From Pseudomonas sp. PDM18 (lineage in GTDB: Bacteria > Pseudomonadota > Gammaproteobacteria > Pseudomonadales > Pseudomonadaceae), in the NCBI RefSeq assembly GCF_014852585.1, contig NZ_JACVBX010000002.1, positions 124,001 through 188,000 of the forward strand: DNA of 64,000 bases, in the 5' to 3' direction. Shown piece by piece: positions 23,430-33,040 of the stretch. The translations under genes and the position numbers were made by a program. Under the pieces are notes generated by a model that saw only the letters and a program-made list of their open reading frames with translations, was not told where the DNA came from and searched no databases. Position 1 is the stretch's first letter; each line of letters begins with the position of its first letter.

Positions 23430-24689
23430 ATGAGTTCCCCCAGTGAATTTCCCCTGAGCGCGACGCCCAGGGAAGGGCGCAAAGGCCTGCTGCCCATCGC
23501 CATGGTCCTGTTCAGCTTCACCTTCTTCACCGGCACCATGTTCGCCGGCGGCAAGATCGGCATGGCCTTCGACTTCGTCGACATGCTTTGGGTCGCCTTC
23601 ATCGGTAACGTGCTGCTCGCCATCTACGCTGCCTCTCTAGGCCTGATTGCCTCGCGCAGCGGCCTGAACACCGTCTTGATGGGCCGCTTCTGCTTCGGCG
23701 AGCGCGGCAGCAAGCTGTCCGACTTTCTCCTCGGCTTCGCGGAACTGGGCTGGTACGCCTGGGGCACCGCCACCGTGGCCATCGTGCTGGTGAAGATGCT
23801 GTCGCTGCCGGAGTGGCTGAACATCCCGCTGATGGTGGTCTTCGGCCTGCTGTTCTCGATTACCGCGATCATCGGCTTCAAGGGCCTGGACATCATGTCC
23901 CGCGTGTCAGTACCGCTGATGTTCATCCTGCTGGTGGCATCGATGGTCATCGCGACCACGCACGCTGGCGGCTGGAGCGGCCTGCTGGCGAAGGAACCGA
24001 GCCAGACCCTGACCTTCTCTGCGGCCGTGACCATGGTCTTTGGCACCTTCGCCAGCGGCGCGACCCAAGCCACCAACTGGACTCGCATGGCCCGCAATGG
24101 GCGCATCGCGGTGATCGCCAGTGTCGTTGCCTTCCTCATCGGCAACGGCCTGATGATCGTCGCCGGCGCCTGGTGCGCCATCGTCTACCAGAACGCCGAC
24201 ATCGTCGAAGTGATGGTGCTGCAGGGCCTGTCCTTCGCCGCGGTGATCATGCTCTGCCTGAATCTGTGGACCATCCAGGGCCCGACCATCTACAACGTCT
24301 CCGCCGCCGCCTGCCACCTGGTGCGCAGCGAGCGTCGCCGCACCATGACCCTGCTGGCCGCCGGCATCGGCATCATCCTCGCCATCGGCGGCATGTACGA
24401 ATGGCTGATCCCGTTCCTGGTGCTGCTGGGTTCGATCATCCCGCCGCTGGGTGGCGTGATCATGGCCGACTACTGGTACCGCAACCGCGGTGAATACCCG
24501 GCGCTGGTGGGCAACCACATCCCGGCGTTCAACGTTACCGGCCTGGTGTCCTACGCAGTTGGCGCCGGCCTGGCCTACGCCTCGCCGTGGATCGCTCCGC
24601 TGGTGGGCATCGCCGCTTCGGCGATCTGCTATATCGTTCTCACCGAAGTCACCCGCGCCCGTGCGCCGGTGGCCGAGCCGCGCGCTTGA
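23430..24689 (+). CDS. codB: Cytosine permease, NCS1 family
   Basis: 419 residues with about 12 membrane helices. The order is that of CodB: GKLLPIAMVLFSFTFF-like helix 1, then FAGGKIG, GFAELGWYAWG, FGTFASGATQATNWTR and IPPLGGVIMADYW. Codon start ATG 23430 follows GCGGAGATCC. It imports cytosine, probably with sodium or protons. The next gene overlaps it by TTGA, and codA follows 22 bp later, so uptake, control and deamination are on one transcript. Confidence 0.88.
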   Translation: MSSPSEFPLSATPREGRKGLLPIAMVLFSFTFFTGTMFAGGKIGMAFDFVDMLWVAFIGNVLLAIYAASLGLIASRSGLNTVLMGRFCFGERGSKLSDFLLGFAELGWYAWGTATVAIVLVKMLSLPEWLNIPLMVVFGLLFSITAIIGFKGLDIMSRVSVPLMFILLVASMVIATTHAGGWSGLLAKEPSQTLTFSAAVTMVFGTFASGATQATNWTRMARNGRIAVIASVVAFLIGNGLMIVAGAWCAIVYQNADIVEVMVLQGLSFAAVIMLCLNLWTIQGPTIYNVSAAACHLVRSERRRTMTLLAAGIGIILAIGGMYEWLIPFLVLLGSIIPPLGGVIMADYWYRNRGEYPALVGNHIPAFNVTGLVSYAVGAGLAYASPWIAPLVGIAASAICYIVLTEVTRARAPVAEPRA

Positions 24690-25906
24690 GCCTGAGCGTC
24701 GAGGAAATCCTCCGTCTGCCGGGGCTGGAAAGCCTTGCGCTGCGGGCCGGCGCGCGCAACGTGCATCGCAGCGTGCGCTGGTCCTATGTGGCGGAGAACG
24801 TCGGCATCGCCGACTGGGTGATGGGCGGCGAACTGGTGTTCGTCACCGGCATCAACCACAGCCGTGACGAGGCCAACCTGCTGCAGCTGGTGCGCGAAGG
24901 CGTCGCCAGCGGCATCGCCGGCATCGTCATCCTCACCGGCGACGAGTTCATCCAGCGCATCCCTGCGTCCGTGGTTCATCTGGCCGAGACGGAAGGTCTG
25001 CCGTTGATCGAGCAGCCCTACGCGCTGAAGATGGTCATCGTCACCCACCTGATCGGCACGGCGCTGGTGCAGATGACCCAGGTGAAGACCTCCCGTCGCG
25101 ACATCCTCGGCCAGTTGCTCAGCGGCGATTACCCGAGCCTGGAGATTGTCCGCCGTCGCGCACAGCACCTGGAACTGCCAGTGGAGACGCCACGTCGCCT
25201 GGTGGCGCTGCGGCTCTCCGGCGTCGACACGCTGTTCCAGCGACAGGAGCCGGAGGAGGCTGAACGCTCGCTGCAACTGACTCGCCAGCGCCTGCTCGAT
25301 CATCTGGAGAACTGGCAGCAGGAGCGTCCAGAGCGCCTGCCTGTGGTGATCCAGGGTGACCTGTTCGTCCTGCTGCTGGGCGATTCCGGGAGTGCCGAGC
25401 GCGCCGAACTACGCGCCTTGTCCATCGGGTTGCAGCAGGAACTCGCGCCGTTGCGTGCCTATCTCGGTTTGTCTGCCCGCGCCGATTCCTGCGCCGAATT
25501 CCCCCGCGCGCTGCTCGAAGCTCGCCAGGCGTTGGACGTCGCCGAAGGCATGCAGGCGCCGGCCGGCTTCTGCGACTACCGTGAGCTGGGCGTGTTGCGC
25601 CTGCTGCGGGCGATCCCGGATCGCGCGGTGGTTGAGCAGTTCGTCAAGGACACCCTCGGCCCGCTCAACGATCCGGGCCGCAAACAGCCGCACCTGCTGA
25701 TCGAGACGCTCGACGCGCTCGTCCAGGAGGGCGGCAATGCGCTCAGGGCGGCACAGCGCCTGGGCATCCACCGCAATACCCTGAACCAGCGGATCGCGCG
25801 GATTGAGGCCCTCAGCGGCCAGTCCCTGGACGACGCGCAGTTCCGCCTGAATACCTCCGTGGCGCTGCTCATCTGGCGCATGTCCAATGCGCCGCGCCAC
25901 GAATAG
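24686..25906 (+). CDS. PucR-family transcriptional regulator
   Basis: 406 residues if translation starts at TTG 24686, which overlaps the codB stop (TTGA); a CTG lies two codons on, and no ATG is available in frame before the conserved region. Residues 1-125 form the PucR N-terminal domain (SLSVEEILRLPGLESL, then WSYVAENVGIADWV). The middle is a CdaR/GGDEF-like region, and the C-terminal helix-turn-helix is GGNALRAAQRLGIHRNTLNQRI. PucR-type regulators control purine and pyrimidine catabolism, so it most likely activates codB-codA. Confidence 0.85.
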   Translation: MSLSVEEILRLPGLESLALRAGARNVHRSVRWSYVAENVGIADWVMGGELVFVTGINHSRDEANLLQLVREGVASGIAGIVILTGDEFIQRIPASVVHLAETEGLPLIEQPYALKMVIVTHLIGTALVQMTQVKTSRRDILGQLLSGDYPSLEIVRRRAQHLELPVETPRRLVALRLSGVDTLFQRQEPEEAERSLQLTRQRLLDHLENWQQERPERLPVVIQGDLFVLLLGDSGSAERAELRALSIGLQQELAPLRAYLGLSARADSCAEFPRALLEARQALDVAEGMQAPAGFCDYRELGVLRLLRAIPDRAVVEQFVKDTLGPLNDPGRKQPHLLIETLDALVQEGGNALRAAQRLGIHRNTLNQRIARIEALSGQSLDDAQFRLNTSVALLIWRMSNAPRHE

Positions 25907-25928
25907 CCTGAAGAGGACCTTTGATCCC

Positions 25929-27170
25929 ATGAAAATCATCAACGCCTCGCTGCGCAAGCAGACCGGCCTGTTTACCATCCGCTGCGAAGGCGACGTCATC
26001 GCCGAGGTCGTGCAGCAAGCCGGCAGCGTAGCCGCCAGCGGCGACGACATCGACGCCCGTGGCAACCTAGCCATCGCTCCGCTGGTGGAACCGCATATCC
26101 ACCTCGACGCCACCCTGACCGCCGGCGAGCCGGAATGGAACATGAGCGGCACGCTGTTCGAGGGCATCGAGCGCTGGGCCCAGCGCAAGGAAACCATTAC
26201 GCACGAGGACACCAAGTCCCGCGCCCACACCACCATCCGCATGCTGGCCGCCCACGGTATCCAGCACGTGCGCACCCACGTTGACGTGACCGATCCGACC
26301 CTGGCGGCATTAAAGGCCATGGTGGAAGTCCGTGAAGAAGCGCGGCACCTGGTGGACCTGCAGATCGTCGCCTTCCCGCAGGAGGGCATCGAGTCCTACG
26401 AGGGCGGCCGCGAGCTGATGGAAGAGGCGATCCGCCTGGGCGCGGACGTGGTTGGTGGCATCCCGCACTTCGAGAACACCCGCGAGCAGGGCGTCAGCTC
26501 GATCAAGTTCCTGATGGACCTGGCCGAACGCACCGGCTGTCTGGTGGACGTGCACTGCGACGAGACCGACGACCCGAACTCGCGCTTCCTCGAAGTGCTC
26601 GCCGAAGAAGCCCGCGTGCGCGGCATGGGCGGTCGCGTCACCGCCAGCCACACCACGGCTATGGGTTCCTACGACAACGCCTACTGCTCGAAGCTGTTCC
26701 GCCTGCTCAAGCGCTCGGGCATCAACTTCGTCTCCTGCCCGACCGAGAGCATCCACCTGCAGGGACGCTTCGACACCTTCCCGAAACGCCGTGGCGTGAC
26801 CCGCGTGGCCGAGATCGACCGCGCCGGCATGAACGTCTGCTTCGGCCAGGACTCGATCAAGGACCCGTGGTACCCGCTGGGCAACGGCAACATCCTGCGC
26901 GTGCTGGACGCCGGCCTGCACATCTGCCACATGATGGGCTTCGACGACCTGCAGCGTGCTCTGGACCTGGTTACTGACAACAGCGCCCGTGCGCTGAACC
27001 TGGGTGCGCGCTACGGCATCGCCGCCGGGCGTCCGGCCAACCTGCTGGTTCTGGGGGTGGCGAGTGACTACGAAGCGGTGCGCCAGCAGACCAAGGCGCT
27101 GTACTCGATCCGCAATGGCTGCGTGCTGATGAAACGCGAGCCGGAGAAGGTGGAGCTGGTCGAAGTCTGA
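25929..27170 (+). CDS. codA: Cytosine deaminase
   Basis: 413 residues from ATG 25929 behind GAGGA. The amidohydrolase metal site is complete: PHIHLDATLT (H-x-H), DVHCDETDD, ASHTTAMGSYDN and FGQDSIKDPWYP with the catalytic Asp. HIHLDAT, the HCDETDD motif and the TESIHLQGR region are those of E. coli CodA. It converts cytosine to uracil and ammonia in the cytoplasm. It lies 22 bp after the regulator gene and closes the operon. Confidence 0.9.
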   Translation: MKIINASLRKQTGLFTIRCEGDVIAEVVQQAGSVAASGDDIDARGNLAIAPLVEPHIHLDATLTAGEPEWNMSGTLFEGIERWAQRKETITHEDTKSRAHTTIRMLAAHGIQHVRTHVDVTDPTLAALKAMVEVREEARHLVDLQIVAFPQEGIESYEGGRELMEEAIRLGADVVGGIPHFENTREQGVSSIKFLMDLAERTGCLVDVHCDETDDPNSRFLEVLAEEARVRGMGGRVTASHTTAMGSYDNAYCSKLFRLLKRSGINFVSCPTESIHLQGRFDTFPKRRGVTRVAEIDRAGMNVCFGQDSIKDPWYPLGNGNILRVLDAGLHICHMMGFDDLQRALDLVTDNSARALNLGARYGIAAGRPANLLVLGVASDYEAVRQQTKALYSIRNGCVLMKREPEKVELVEV

Positions 27171-27182
27171 CTGGTTTCACTT

Positions 27183-27250
27183 GTGGGACCGAGCTGCTCG
27201 CGAACAGCCCCGCATCGAGGCCTGGGTTCGCGAGCAAGCTCGCTCCTACG
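27183..27250. repeat. REP doublet downstream of codA
   Basis: GAGCTGCTCGCGAAC and GTTCGCGAGCAAGCTCGCTCCTAC face each other across about 25 bp. A further GGCGGAGTCCGCTCCTAC element follows at 27351-27369. No gene is present in 27171-27446. Confidence 0.65.
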
Positions 27251-27381
27251 AGATCAAGAGTCTGGCTGCATGACACGGCGCCGTTCGTTCCAGCTACTTA
27301 AGAGCGGATTCTGTCCGCGATGGGTTCGAAGCGTGCCGGGAAACATCGCGGGCGGAGTCCGCTCCTACAAAAGTAGGCGCC

Positions 27382-27415
27382 CCTCAACCTATCCTGCAAG
27401 CGGGATAGGTTGAGG
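27382..27415. terminator. Hairpin between convergent codA and AhpD-like genes
   Basis: CCTCAACCTATCC (27382-27394) pairs perfectly with GGATAGGTTGAGG (27403-27415), 13 bp with an 8-base loop. It sits between convergent genes and may act in both directions, although neither side has a good T-run. Confidence 0.5.
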
Positions 27416-27446
27416 AGCGCACAACGCCGCGGGCGGCGAGCGCCAA

Positions 27447-27881
27447 TCAGGGCACCATCGCCATCCCAACGCCGAAGCGGTTCCAGGCATTGATGGTGGC
27501 AATCGCCAGGGTCAGGTTGGCGATCTCGGCGTCGCTGAAATACTCGCGCAAGGCGTCGAACTGGTCCTGCGGGGCGTGCTTTTCCGGCAGGCGGGTGAGG
27601 CTTTCCACCCAGGCCAGCGCAGCGCGCTCGCGCTCGGTGAAGAAGCGGGTTTCCTCCCAGACGCTCAGGGTCTGCAGTCGTGCCTCTGTCTCGCCGGCCT
27701 TGCGCGCATCATTGGCGTGCATGTTCACGCAGTAGGCGCAGCCGTTGATCTGCGATGCGCGCAAGCGGATCAGCTCCAGCAGCGAGGTTTCCAGCCCGGA
27801 TTTGGCCAGGGCCTGCTCCAGGCCGAGCATGGCCTTGTAGGCGTCGGGGGCGGCCTTGGCCCATTCGATACGTGCGCTCAT
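27447..27881 (-). CDS. AhpD/carboxymuconolactone decarboxylase-family protein
   Basis: 144 residues, all-alpha, cytoplasmic. The redox pair with proton relay is CAYCVNMHANDA (C-x-x-C-x-x-x-H), the AhpD core seen in alkylhydroperoxidase-like members. SLLELIRLRASQINGC and ANLTLAIATINAWNRFG are typical of the YciW/peroxidase-related branch. It probably reduces peroxides or a similar oxidant. It is a single gene with no clear functional link to its neighbours. Confidence 0.85.
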   Translation of the reverse strand: MSARIEWAKAAPDAYKAMLGLEQALAKSGLETSLLELIRLRASQINGCAYCVNMHANDARKAGETEARLQTLSVWEETRFFTERERAALAWVESLTRLPEKHAPQDQFDALREYFSDAEIANLTLAIATINAWNRFGVGMAMVP

Positions 27882-28012
27882 GGTGATCTCCAGTGGGGCC
27901 CGCCGTAGTGCGGGAATGGGGCTAAGTTACCGCTCGCGCCGTCACCTTCGAAGAGCCAATTCCCGACAATACCGGCAGACCAATGGAGTCAATCCCGGCA
28001 CCGGGCCGGGTA

Positions 28013-28675
28013 TCAGTCCCAACCGCCGGGGCAACCCTTGCATCCCGCCATGTTGCTGCCCTGGAAGTTGCCGAAGCGCTGGCGGCTGCCGCGCAGGTCG
28101 GCGTCTTCAAGATTGGCCTCGGCCAGCTTCGCTTCCTGCAGGTTGGCGTCGCGCAGGTCGGCGCCCTTGAGGTCGGCGCGGGACAGCCAGGTCATCTCCA
28201 GGTCCGCCGCGCGCAGCGTGGCCTGGTGAAGCTTGCCGCCGCTCAGGCGGGCGAACTCCAGGTAGGCGGCGGTCAGATCCGCGCCTTGCCATTGCGCACC
28301 CTGGGCGAACAAACCCCAGGCCTGGATGGCCACCAGCCGGGAGCCGCTCAGGTCGGCGCCGCGCAGGTTGGTCTGCTGCAGGCTGGCGCGGGTGAGGTCG
28401 GCGCCGTTCAGGCGGGCCTGTTGCAGATTGGCCAGGTCCAGTTTGGCGTGGCGAAGGTCGGCTCCGGAGAGATCGGCGCCGGACAGGTTCATGCGCGTCA
28501 GGTCCTGGTTGCGCAAGTCGGCGCCGCGCAGGTCAGCATTGGGACACTGACTGTCGGGTTCGATGCGGCAGCCGGCGATGACGGTGGCCGCCTCGTCATC
28601 CACCTCCGGCGCGGATTGGCTGGTGGCGAAGGCGAGGGTGGAGAGGGGGAAGAGCAGGCAGACGAGCAGGCGCAT
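28013..28675 (-). CDS. Secreted pentapeptide-repeat protein
   Basis: 220 residues with a signal peptide (MRLLVCLLFPLSTLAFA). From about residue 45 to 200 the chain is built of A(D/N)LXX repeats (ADLRGADLRNQDL, LSGADLSGADL, ANLQQARLNGADL and so on), which should fold as a right-handed quadrilateral beta-helix. The last residues (GCKGCPGGWD) contain a Cys pair. The role is unknown. It directly follows exaA in the same direction, beyond a hairpin; I recall a pentapeptide-repeat gene beside exaA in P. aeruginosa too, which suggests a conserved link with alcohol oxidation. Confidence 0.8.
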   Translation of the reverse strand: MRLLVCLLFPLSTLAFATSQSAPEVDDEAATVIAGCRIEPDSQCPNADLRGADLRNQDLTRMNLSGADLSGADLRHAKLDLANLQQARLNGADLTRASLQQTNLRGADLSGSRLVAIQAWGLFAQGAQWQGADLTAAYLEFARLSGGKLHQATLRAADLEMTWLSRADLKGADLRDANLQEAKLAEANLEDADLRGSRQRFGNFQGSNMAGCKGCPGGWD

Positions 28676-28699
28676 GGCGATCTCCTGGGTAAATGAGAA

Positions 28700-28727
28700 A
28701 GGCCCGCACCGGTTTCGGCGCGGGCCT
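28700..28727 (-). terminator. Terminator downstream of exaA
   Basis: On the minus strand AGGCCCGC (28727-28720) pairs with GCGGGCCT (28707-28700), followed by TTCTCATTT. It lies 5 bases past the exaA stop codon. Confidence 0.65.
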
Positions 28728-28732
28728 GTGCA

Positions 28733-30604
28733 TCAGCGACTGGCGGTCTTGTTGTCCCAGCTGGGCAGCTTGAATACCCAGAACGAACCGCCCTGGGCCA
28801 CCGGCTTGGTCAGCTCGGCCATGTCGCCGCCCCACAGCGGTACCGCACCGCCATAGCCGACGGTCACGCCGATGTACTGCTCGCCGTCCTGCTCCCAGGT
28901 GATGGGCGGGGAGACGATGCCGCTGCCGGTCTGGAACTGCCAAAGCTCCTTGCCGGTCTTCGCGTCGAAGGCCTTGAGGAAGCCTTCGCCGGTACCGGTG
29001 AACACCAGGTTGCCGGCGGTTGCCAGCACACCGGCCCAGAGCGGCAGGTGATCCTTGTATTCCCACTCGACCTTGCCGGTGGTGGGGTTCATGGCGCGCA
29101 GGGTACCGACGTGGTCGTCATACATGCGCTTGATGCGGAAGCCCATGCCCAGGTAGGCGCTGCCCTTGGCGTAGTTCACCTCCTCGGTCCAGTAGTCCTC
29201 CTTCCAGTGGTTGGCGGGGACGTAGAACAGCCCGGTGTCCTGACTGTAGGCCATGGGGTTCCAATTCTTGCCGCCGAGGAAGGGCGGCGAGACTTCCACG
29301 GCCTTGCCTTGTTTCTGCCCCGGTTCCGGCAGCGGTGGGCGCTGGCCTTCGTTCTCCACCGGGCGGCCAGTCTTCAGATCGATGTGGCTGGCCCAGGTGA
29401 TGTTGTCGACGAAGGGGAAGGCGTTCTGCAGCTTTCCATTGTTCCGGTCGACCACGTAGAAGAAGCCGTTACGGTCGGCGTGGGCGGTGGCCTTGACGAT
29501 CTTGCCGTCCTTGGCCTTGTAGTCGAACAGCACCAGTTCGTTGTTGCCGGAGAAGTCCCAGGCGTCGTTGGGCGTGTGCTGGTAGAACCACTTCACCTCG
29601 CCGGTGCTCGGGTCGACGCCGACCTGCCCTGAGGTATAGAGGCTGTCGTAGTCGTGCGGGTTGCCGCCCTTGGCGGTGCGCGCCCAGGTGTTCCACGGAC
29701 CGGGGTTGCCGGCGCCGACGATGATGGTGTTGGTCTCGGCATCGAAGCTCGCGCTCTGCCACGGGGCGCCGCCGCCGTGGCTCCAGGCTTCCACCTTGCC
29801 GGTGGGCGAGTTTTTGTCTTCCGGCCAGGACGGTGCTTTGACGTCGCCAGTGACGGTGCTGTCCTTGCCGTTCAGGCGGCCCATGTGGCCTTCGACGAAG
29901 GGCCGCATCCACACCTCTTCGCCGGTGTCCGGGTCGCGGGCGAACAGGCGGCCGACTACGCCGAACTCGTCGCCGGAGCTGCCGTGGATCAGCAGTACCT
30001 TGCCGGTCTTGCCGTCCTTCACGATGGTCGGCGCGCCGGTCATGGTGTAGCCCGCGCCGTGGTCGCCGAACTTCTTCTTCCAGACCACCTTGCCAGTCTT
30101 CTTGTTCAGCGCCACGACGGCGGCGTCGAGGGTGCCGAAGTAGATCTTGTCGCCATAGATGGCGGCGCCGCGGTTGACCACGTCGCAGCACGGGCGGATG
30201 TCGTCGGGCAAACGGTGGTTATAGGTCCACAGGCGCTTGCCGGTCCTCGCGTCGAGGGCGAACAGCCGCGAGTAGGACGCGGTGACGTAGACCACGCCGT
30301 CGCTGACGATGGCCTGGGACTCCTGGCCGCGCTGCTTCTCGTCGCCGAAGGAGTAGGACCAGGCCGGCGTCAGCTTGAACACGTTGTCGGCATTGACCTG
30401 CTTGAGCGGGCTCCAGCGCTGGGCGTTGGTGCCCATGCCGTACTGCAGCACGTCGCCGGTGGTCTTGTGGTCGTTGGCGATGTCGTCCCAGGTCACGTCT
30501 TTCGCCAGGGCGGAGCCGCCAGCGGTGAGGGCGATGGCACAAGCGAGACCGCTGAAGACGAGGTGCAGGGGGGCGAGGCGCTGGGGAGCTGTTGTTGTTC
30601 TCAT
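28733..30604 (-). CDS. exaA: PQQ-dependent ethanol dehydrogenase (quinoprotein)
   Basis: 623 residues from ATG 30604, the same length I recall for P. aeruginosa ExaA; a frame extension to 31057 crosses the promoter region and is rejected. A signal peptide (ending GGSALA-KD) exports it to the periplasm. The propeller W-motifs are clear (e.g. [23 protein letters not shown]). The vicinal disulfide next to PQQ is in [10 protein letters not shown], and the catalytic Asp is in [10 protein letters not shown]. There is no fused heme domain, so electrons go to a separate cytochrome, here ExaB encoded divergently. It oxidises primary and secondary alcohols. Confidence 0.93.
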   Translation of the reverse strand: MRTTTAPQRLAPLHLVFSGLACAIALTAGGSALAKDVTWDDIANDHKTTGDVLQYGMGTNAQRWSPLKQVNADNVFKLTPAWSYSFGDEKQRGQESQAIVSDGVVYVTASYSRLFALDARTGKRLWTYNHRLPDDIRPCCDVVNRGAAIYGDKIYFGTLDAAVVALNKKTGKVVWKKKFGDHGAGYTMTGAPTIVKDGKTGKVLLIHGSSGDEFGVVGRLFARDPDTGEEVWMRPFVEGHMGRLNGKDSTVTGDVKAPSWPEDKNSPTGKVEAWSHGGGAPWQSASFDAETNTIIVGAGNPGPWNTWARTAKGGNPHDYDSLYTSGQVGVDPSTGEVKWFYQHTPNDAWDFSGNNELVLFDYKAKDGKIVKATAHADRNGFFYVVDRNNGKLQNAFPFVDNITWASHIDLKTGRPVENEGQRPPLPEPGQKQGKAVEVSPPFLGGKNWNPMAYSQDTGLFYVPANHWKEDYWTEEVNYAKGSAYLGMGFRIKRMYDDHVGTLRAMNPTTGKVEWEYKDHLPLWAGVLATAGNLVFTGTGEGFLKAFDAKTGKELWQFQTGSGIVSPPITWEQDGEQYIGVTVGYGGAVPLWGGDMAELTKPVAQGGSFWVFKLPSWDNKTASR

Positions 30605-30911
30605 GGTGGTTTCCCGTGATGGATGGCGGCAGGCCGCTGCACGTGCCGCGGCGAATCCATGTTGGGAGGAGGGCGTGGTGACGGGGAACGGAAAAGCTCC
30701 CGGCGATGCCGGGATAATTTCCCGGTCCGGGCATGACTTGGGCTTGCTGCAAAAGCGCTGGCGGGGGCCGACCGCCGTTCTAGTACGAAGGGAGTAGGCG
30801 GGAGCATCCAAAGCAGGATTCGGCCGCCGGCCCTGCGTTCTTACCATCGTCATCACTGGCGTCTTTCCGGGCGCCGTGCCTTGCCAAGCATCTCGATGAG
30901 AGGATGAAGTG
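30605..30911. other. Divergent exaA/exaB promoter region
   Basis: This 307-bp gap contains no gene. It holds two nested palindromes, CCCGGC-GAT-GCCGGG (30699-30713) and CCCGG-T-CCGGG (30720-30730), which could be binding sites for the response regulator that controls exaA in related species. I found no sigma-54 type -24/-12 pair. Confidence 0.5.
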
Positions 30912-31349
30912 ATGAACAACAAGAACGTGCTGTGTGGCCTGCTGTTAGTGGCCGGCCTGGGTGTTTCGGGTCTGGCCCTGTCCCACGGCAATGTGACGCC
31001 CCAGGCAGTGGATACCACGGGGCTGGAACCGCTGGGCAAGGAATGGCGCGACACCAACCCCTACCGCGAGCCCTACGCCAACCACGCCAAGGCGGTGGAG
31101 ATCGGCGCGTCGGCCTACAACCAGAACTGCGCACGCTGTCACGGCCTGGAAGCCAAGTCCGGCGGCATCGCCCCCGACCTGCGCATGCTCGACGCCGGCG
31201 CCGAGGGTGACGAGTGGTTCAAGGAGCGTGTGATCAACGGCGCGGTGCGTGATGGTGCGGTGTACATGCCGAAGATGGCCGACTTCATCAGCCAGGAAGG
31301 CCTCTGGGCGATCCGCACCTACCTGGACAGCGTGCACGTGGAAGAGTGA
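30912..31349 (+). CDS. exaB: Cytochrome c550, electron acceptor of ExaA
   Basis: 145 residues from ATG 30912 (a GTG lies one codon earlier), with GAGAGG upstream. A signal peptide ends near LALSHG. There is one heme motif, CARCH, and the Met ligand is probably in YMPKMADF. Position and length fit ExaB/PedF, which passes electrons from the PQQ dehydrogenase to the terminal oxidase. The next gene begins 5 bp after the stop, so the relay genes are probably transcribed with it. Confidence 0.88.
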   Translation: MNNKNVLCGLLLVAGLGVSGLALSHGNVTPQAVDTTGLEPLGKEWRDTNPYREPYANHAKAVEIGASAYNQNCARCHGLEAKSGGIAPDLRMLDAGAEGDEWFKERVINGAVRDGAVYMPKMADFISQEGLWAIRTYLDSVHVEE

Positions 31350-31354
31350 CCGCC

Positions 31355-32254
31355 ATGCGCCAGCCCCATCTGCTGATCGGCGCGCTACTGGGCCTGGCCA
31401 TGTGCTTGCTGCTGGGGCAGGCGCAGGCAGGGGTTCGTCCCTACGAGGACATGGTTTCCAGCGGCGTGCTGCGGGTGGCCGTGTACGAGAACTTCCCGCC
31501 CTACAGCTTCATGCAGGGCGGGCAGCCGCGCGGGGTCGACATCGATCTCGCCCAGCGCCTGGCCAGCGGCCTGGGCCTGCGCGCGGAGTTCCTCTGGGTC
31601 ACGCCCGGCGAACGCCTGGATGACGACCTTCGCAACTTCATCTGGAAGGGCCATTACCTGCGCCCGGGCGTGGTCGCCGACGTGATGCTGCGCGTGCCGT
31701 ACGACCGTCAGTACGCCAACCGGCGCAACGATGTCGGCGAGTTCGCCAACGAGCAGGTAGTCATGTTCGGCCCCTACCAGCGCGAACGCTGGCAGGTGGT
31801 CAGCGATGACCGCCGGCTGTCCGAGGTGGACACCATTGCCGCCTTCCGCGAACACCCCATCGGGGTCGAGCTGGACAGCGTGCCGTCCTTCTACCTGACC
31901 TCCGTGCTGGGCGGCCAGCTCAGCCGCATGACCGTGCATTTCCCCAGCACCCAGGCCGCCTTCGACGGCATGCGCGCGGGCAAGGTGGACGCGGTGATGG
32001 CCCTGCGCGGCGAGTTGGACTGGATGCGCGCGCAAGCCGCTGACCAGCACCTGAAGAACGCCGAGAACACCTATCCCAATCTCGGCCAGCCCGAGTGGGA
32101 CATCGGCATGGCGGTGCATGAAAGCAACCGCCAGCTCTCCAATGCCCTGGATGGCGAGCTGGAGGAACTGGTGCGCAGCGGCGAGATGCAAAAGCTCTAC
32201 GCGGCCTACGGCGTGCGCTACGAACTGCCGGGGCTCTATCAGGACGTGCAGTGA
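31355..32254 (+). CDS. Quinoprotein-associated periplasmic solute-binding protein
   Basis: 299 residues. A signal peptide (GALLGLAMCLLLGQAQA) precedes a family-3 solute-binding domain: LRVAVYENFPPYSFMQGGQPRGVDIDLAQRL, with short matches only quoted here as RVAVYENFPPY and GVDIDLAQRL. This matches the putative ABC substrate-binding proteins found next to PQQ dehydrogenases (the TIGR03871-type, XoxJ/MoxJ-like group), but no ABC permease or ATPase gene is nearby. MoxJ-type proteins are thought to help mature or interact with the dehydrogenase rather than feed a transporter. I infer a similar role here. Confidence 0.8.
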   Translation: MRQPHLLIGALLGLAMCLLLGQAQAGVRPYEDMVSSGVLRVAVYENFPPYSFMQGGQPRGVDIDLAQRLASGLGLRAEFLWVTPGERLDDDLRNFIWKGHYLRPGVVADVMLRVPYDRQYANRRNDVGEFANEQVVMFGPYQRERWQVVSDDRRLSEVDTIAAFREHPIGVELDSVPSFYLTSVLGGQLSRMTVHFPSTQAAFDGMRAGKVDAVMALRGELDWMRAQAADQHLKNAENTYPNLGQPEWDIGMAVHESNRQLSNALDGELEELVRSGEMQKLYAAYGVRYELPGLYQDVQ

Positions 32255-32261
32255 GGGATAA

Positions 32262-33014
32262 ATGATGCACAGGCGCGAACTGCTGCTCGGGATCTGCGCA
32301 CTGCCGCTGCTGGCAGCGGCGGTGGAGGGCGACCCGATGCCCTCGGTGATGTGGGAGTACCACCACAAGCGCCTGCTGAATGGCGAACCCTACGTCTTCG
32401 ACGAGCGGGTGAAGCTGGGCGTGCCGCCGTTCGCCGAGGACTCCCGCCAGGTCCCGGTGGAAGTGGATGCCCGTGCCTTGCCGGGGCGCTTCGACCGGCT
32501 GCTGCTGTGGGCCGAGCTGAACCCGATTCCCCATGTGCTGACGCTCTATCCGGGCGAGCATCTGGAGCCGTTGCTGGCGGTGCGCATCCGCATCGAGCAG
32601 GCCACGCCGATCCGCGCCGCGCTGCGCGACGAGAAGGGCGTCTGGCACGTCGGCTCGGCTTGGATCGACGCCGCTGGTGGCGGCTGTACCGCGCCCAGTG
32701 TGGTGCGCGCGCAACCGGGTTGGGAGGACCGCCTCGGCCAGGTACACGGCGGCTCCTACCCCAGGGGCGAGTACAGCCGGGTGCGCCTGTCGGTGTCGCA
32801 CCCGATGGACAACGGACTGGTTGGCGGCATCCCCGAGTTCTACCTCGACCACGCCCAGCTGCGCGGGCCGGATGGGGAAGTCTTAGCCCGGCTGGACCTG
32901 TTCCCGGCGGTCAGCGAGAACCCGACCTTCACCTTCGAGGTACGCGGCCATCCCCGCACCGAACTCTGGCTGCACGACAACAATGGCAACGAATTCCAGG
33001 CCGCTCTGCGCTGA
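32262..33014 (+). CDS. Quinoprotein-associated SoxYZ-like carrier protein
   Basis: 250 residues. The N-terminus looks like a signal (RRELLLGICALPLLAAAV). The mature protein resembles a fusion of SoxY- and SoxZ-like domains: residues about 40-150 and about 155-250. Its only mature cysteine is Cys142 in AAGGGCTAPS, matching the flexible GG-C carrier arm of SoxY, although here it lies between the two domains instead of at the C-terminus. In sulfur oxidation the SoxY Cys carries covalent intermediates. What this PQQ-linked form carries is not known. It lies between the solute-binding protein and a SoxH-like hydrolase, the standard trio of this family. Confidence 0.8.
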   Translation: MMHRRELLLGICALPLLAAAVEGDPMPSVMWEYHHKRLLNGEPYVFDERVKLGVPPFAEDSRQVPVEVDARALPGRFDRLLLWAELNPIPHVLTLYPGEHLEPLLAVRIRIEQATPIRAALRDEKGVWHVGSAWIDAAGGGCTAPSVVRAQPGWEDRLGQVHGGSYPRGEYSRVRLSVSHPMDNGLVGGIPEFYLDHAQLRGPDGEVLARLDLFPAVSENPTFTFEVRGHPRTELWLHDNNGNEFQAALR

Positions 33015-33040
33015 CGCCGCCCTGTGCTGACGAGGTGCCC

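Noticed and set aside
30605-31057. A 151-codon N-terminal extension of exaA
   Set aside because: It would overlap exaB, remove the signal peptide from the N-terminus and cross the promoter region. The ATG at 30604 gives the expected 623 residues.
31355-32254. Reading the solute-binding protein as part of a working ABC importer
   Set aside because: No permease or ATPase gene lies near it, and its neighbours are quinoprotein relay genes; the transporter at 61641 is of another type and 29 kb away.
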